Assembly (NCBI GenBank): GCA_000416085.1
Contig: KE356579.1
Span: 2,376,709-2,383,801, forward strand
Source of the DNA: a halophilic archaeon J07HX64
Lineage (GTDB): Archaea; Halobacteriota; Halobacteria; Halobacteriales; Haloarculaceae
DNA: 7,093 nucleotides
Direction: 5' to 3'
Shown here: piece after piece, positions 6,022-7,093 of the stretch
How positions within the stretch are numbered: the stretch's first letter is position 1
How the letters are laid out: every line of letters begins with the position of its first letter
Notes under the pieces: generated by a model
Seen by the model: only the letters and a program-made list of their open reading frames with translations
Told to the model about the DNA's origin: nothing
Database searches by the model: none
Position numbers and translations under genes: made by a program

Positions 6022-6132
6022 CCGCGGTCGAGACGATCACCGAGATGACGACACAGAACTCCCCAAACGCGCCGAGGCCGAGGATGGGCGTTAGCTGACC
6101 TGTCCGAGAGACAGTCCCCCTGTGCAGAACAG

Positions 6133-6138
6133 TTATAT
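6133..6138 (+). promoter_or_regulatory. TATA box of the esterase-like gene
   Basis: TTATAT lies 31-36 bases upstream of the ATG at 6169, predicting initiation near 6160 and a leader of about 5-10 bases. The element AGTTATATCT also reads as a TATA-like AGATATAACT on the minus strand, so it could fire both ways. No Shine-Dalgarno sequence is visible. Confidence 0.5.
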
Positions 6139-6168
6139 CTGCGACCGTATCAGAGACACAATACCGTC

Positions 6169-7093
6169 ATGTCTCCAGACACACCCGCAGTGCGTGAACA
6201 CACCAGACCCATCGAGGTGGACCGGGCAGCCACAACCGGGACCGACAGCCTGGGTCCGGAGAGTGTGTGTGTCCCGCCCGACACGATGTCGGGGCTCCTC
6301 GGAGGTGGTGGAGCCGGGGGACCGGGACCACGTGTCGTCGGACTCGGCGAGGCAACGCACGGGACACGGGAGTGTTTCCTGCTGAAGACGGGTCTGGTGC
6401 GTGAACTGGTCGAACACCACGGTATCAGGACGCTCGCGATGGAGGCCGATGTCACGGAGACACGGGCGCTCGATGCGTTCGTCCGGCAGGATGTGGGCGG
6501 ACCGACGGCCGCGCTCTGTGAACTCCACAAGTGGATGTGGCAGGTCGAGTCGATACGGGACCTGCTGGTCTGGCTCCGGTCGTTCAACCGGACCCGTCCG
6601 GCGGACGACCAGGTCCGGGTGCGGGGTCTCGACCTGAGCCACCCCGCCGCGCCGGTGACCCCGCTCCGGTCGTATCTCGAGACGGTCGACCCCGAGTACG
6701 CCGAACAGAGTAACGCACTATCGAGACTCGCCACGTTCGCGGGGGAGACGGTACCTGAGGACGCCGGGGCCCGTGAGGACCTGCTCGGGCGGGTCGAACG
6801 GGCGGTGGCGACGGTTGCGGACAGACTCGACGACGAGCGAGCGCGGTACGTCGGGGCGGCAGCCGAGGACCCGGTGGGAGGCGGCACGACACCTGTGTCG
6901 GGTGGCCCGGCAGACCTGCGAGTGGCACCGGGTGCGTCACGAACAGCCCGGTCCCCACGCGGCGGGGATGCAGCGGCGCGACCGCGCGATGGCGGAGAAC
7001 GCCGCCTGGTGTGCCCGGCATGACCCCGGCACGGGTGTGGCGGTCTGGGCGCACAATATCCACATCGAGCGGGGCAGTTTCGACTACGCCCCT
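6169..7093 (+). pseudogene. Erythromycin-esterase-like hydrolase gene, frameshifted and cut by the window end
   Basis: The first 235 codons match the N-terminal half of the erythromycin esterase (EreA/EreB) family: VVGLGEATHGTRECFLLK (56-73) contains E61 and H64, and LAMEADV (89-95) contains E92, at the same spacing as the active-site Glu, His and Glu of EreB. HKWMWQVESIRDLLVWLR (120-137) and the region around VRGLDLSHP (151-159) also fit. At CCGG (6871-6874) the family sequence jumps one frame forward: from 6875 it reads WEAARHLCRVARQ, continues through RDRAMAENAAWCARH and AVWAHNIHIERGSF, which carries the family's WAHN-x-H histidines, and stays open to base 7093. In the original frame, translation runs on as non-family sequence to a stop ending at 7023. 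One extra G explains everything. A Gly/Pro-rich stretch (42-54) precedes the first motif. The family contains macrolide hydrolases, but archaeal members have no shown substrate, and resistance should not be assumed. A real pseudogene and a base-call error are both possible. Confidence 0.85.
6871..6877 (+). other. Frameshift point in the esterase-like gene
   Basis: The sequence is CCGGTGG. Reading ...GAG GAC CCG and then TGG GAG GCG, with one of the two Gs at 6873-6874 removed, joins the two family halves seamlessly as EDPWEAARH. No slippery heptamer or obvious downstream pseudoknot is seen, so programmed frameshifting is not favoured. Confidence 0.8.

Larger units (their letters stand above)
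5887..6168. other. Divergent intergenic region between lsm and the esterase gene
   Basis: These 282 bases hold the lsm promoter at one end, the esterase promoter at the other, and an inverted repeat in the middle (6001-6021). No convincing gene was found. A minus-strand frame is stop-free from 6166 to 5852 and encodes a hydrophobic stretch (PILGLGAFGEFCVVISVIV, about 6085-6029) with coding-like G/C-ended codons. It has no ATG, only a GTG at 6040, and it runs across the lsm promoter and into lsm. It may be chance or a gene remnant. Confidence 0.5.

Noticed and set aside
5970..6095. Small plus-strand open frame in the divergent intergenic region
   Set aside because: About 40 codons with a GTG start at best, weak codon pattern and no promoter or recognisable motif.
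6871..6877. Programmed ribosomal frameshifting in the esterase gene
   Set aside because: No slippery heptamer or rare-codon/stop arrangement is visible, and the out-of-frame stop is 150 bases away; mutation or sequencing error is simpler.
6878..7023. Original-frame continuation of the esterase gene to the stop at 7023
   Set aside because: The residues are Arg/Gly/Ala-rich and match no family pattern, while the neighbouring frame carries the family's conserved helix and WAHN motif.
1..7093. tRNA, rRNA, CRISPR array, insertion sequence or attachment site
   Set aside because: No cloverleaf, regularly spaced repeats, transposase motif or flanking direct repeats were seen on either strand by eye.

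Overview
The window looks like chromosomal DNA from a haloarchaeon (class Halobacteria). It is very GC-rich with G/C-ended codons. The soluble proteins are strongly acidic. The genes include archaeal ones (an Lsm protein and ribosomal protein L37e), and most starts have a TATA-like box about 27 bases upstream of the ATG with almost no leader, as expected for leaderless haloarchaeal transcripts. I cannot name a genus.

All genes but one lie on the minus strand, so transcription runs from about 5886 down to 1. Reading that way, the first group is lsm (5886-5689), rpl37e (5692-5522) and purF (5520-4090). lsm and rpl37e overlap by four bases (ATGA), and purF starts one base after the rpl37e stop. 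After a 47-base gap with its own promoter come two membrane proteins with bacterial-type PH (bPH2, YdbS/YdbT-like) domains: a one-domain protein (4042-3359) and a three-domain protein (3362-1758), again joined by an ATGA overlap. A strong hairpin follows. Next are a GNAT acetyltransferase (1638-1153), a prephenate dehydrogenase tyrA (1001-66) with an unusual repetitive C-terminal tail, and the first 23 codons of an unidentified gene (69 to the window edge) that overlaps tyrA by ATGA.

The only plus-strand gene starts at 6169, divergent from lsm across a 282-base intergenic region. It encodes an erythromycin-esterase-like hydrolase. One extra base near 6873 breaks its reading frame, and the family's C-terminal half, including the WAHN-x-H motif, continues in the next frame to the window end.

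The contents are mostly core metabolism and information processing. The least understood part is the archaeal PH-domain membrane pair. Other points worth checking are the broken esterase gene, the tyrA tail, the 56-codon rpl37e gene that short-ORF cut-offs would miss, and a hydrophobic open frame in the lsm/esterase intergenic region. I saw no tRNA, rRNA, CRISPR array, insertion sequence or integration site.
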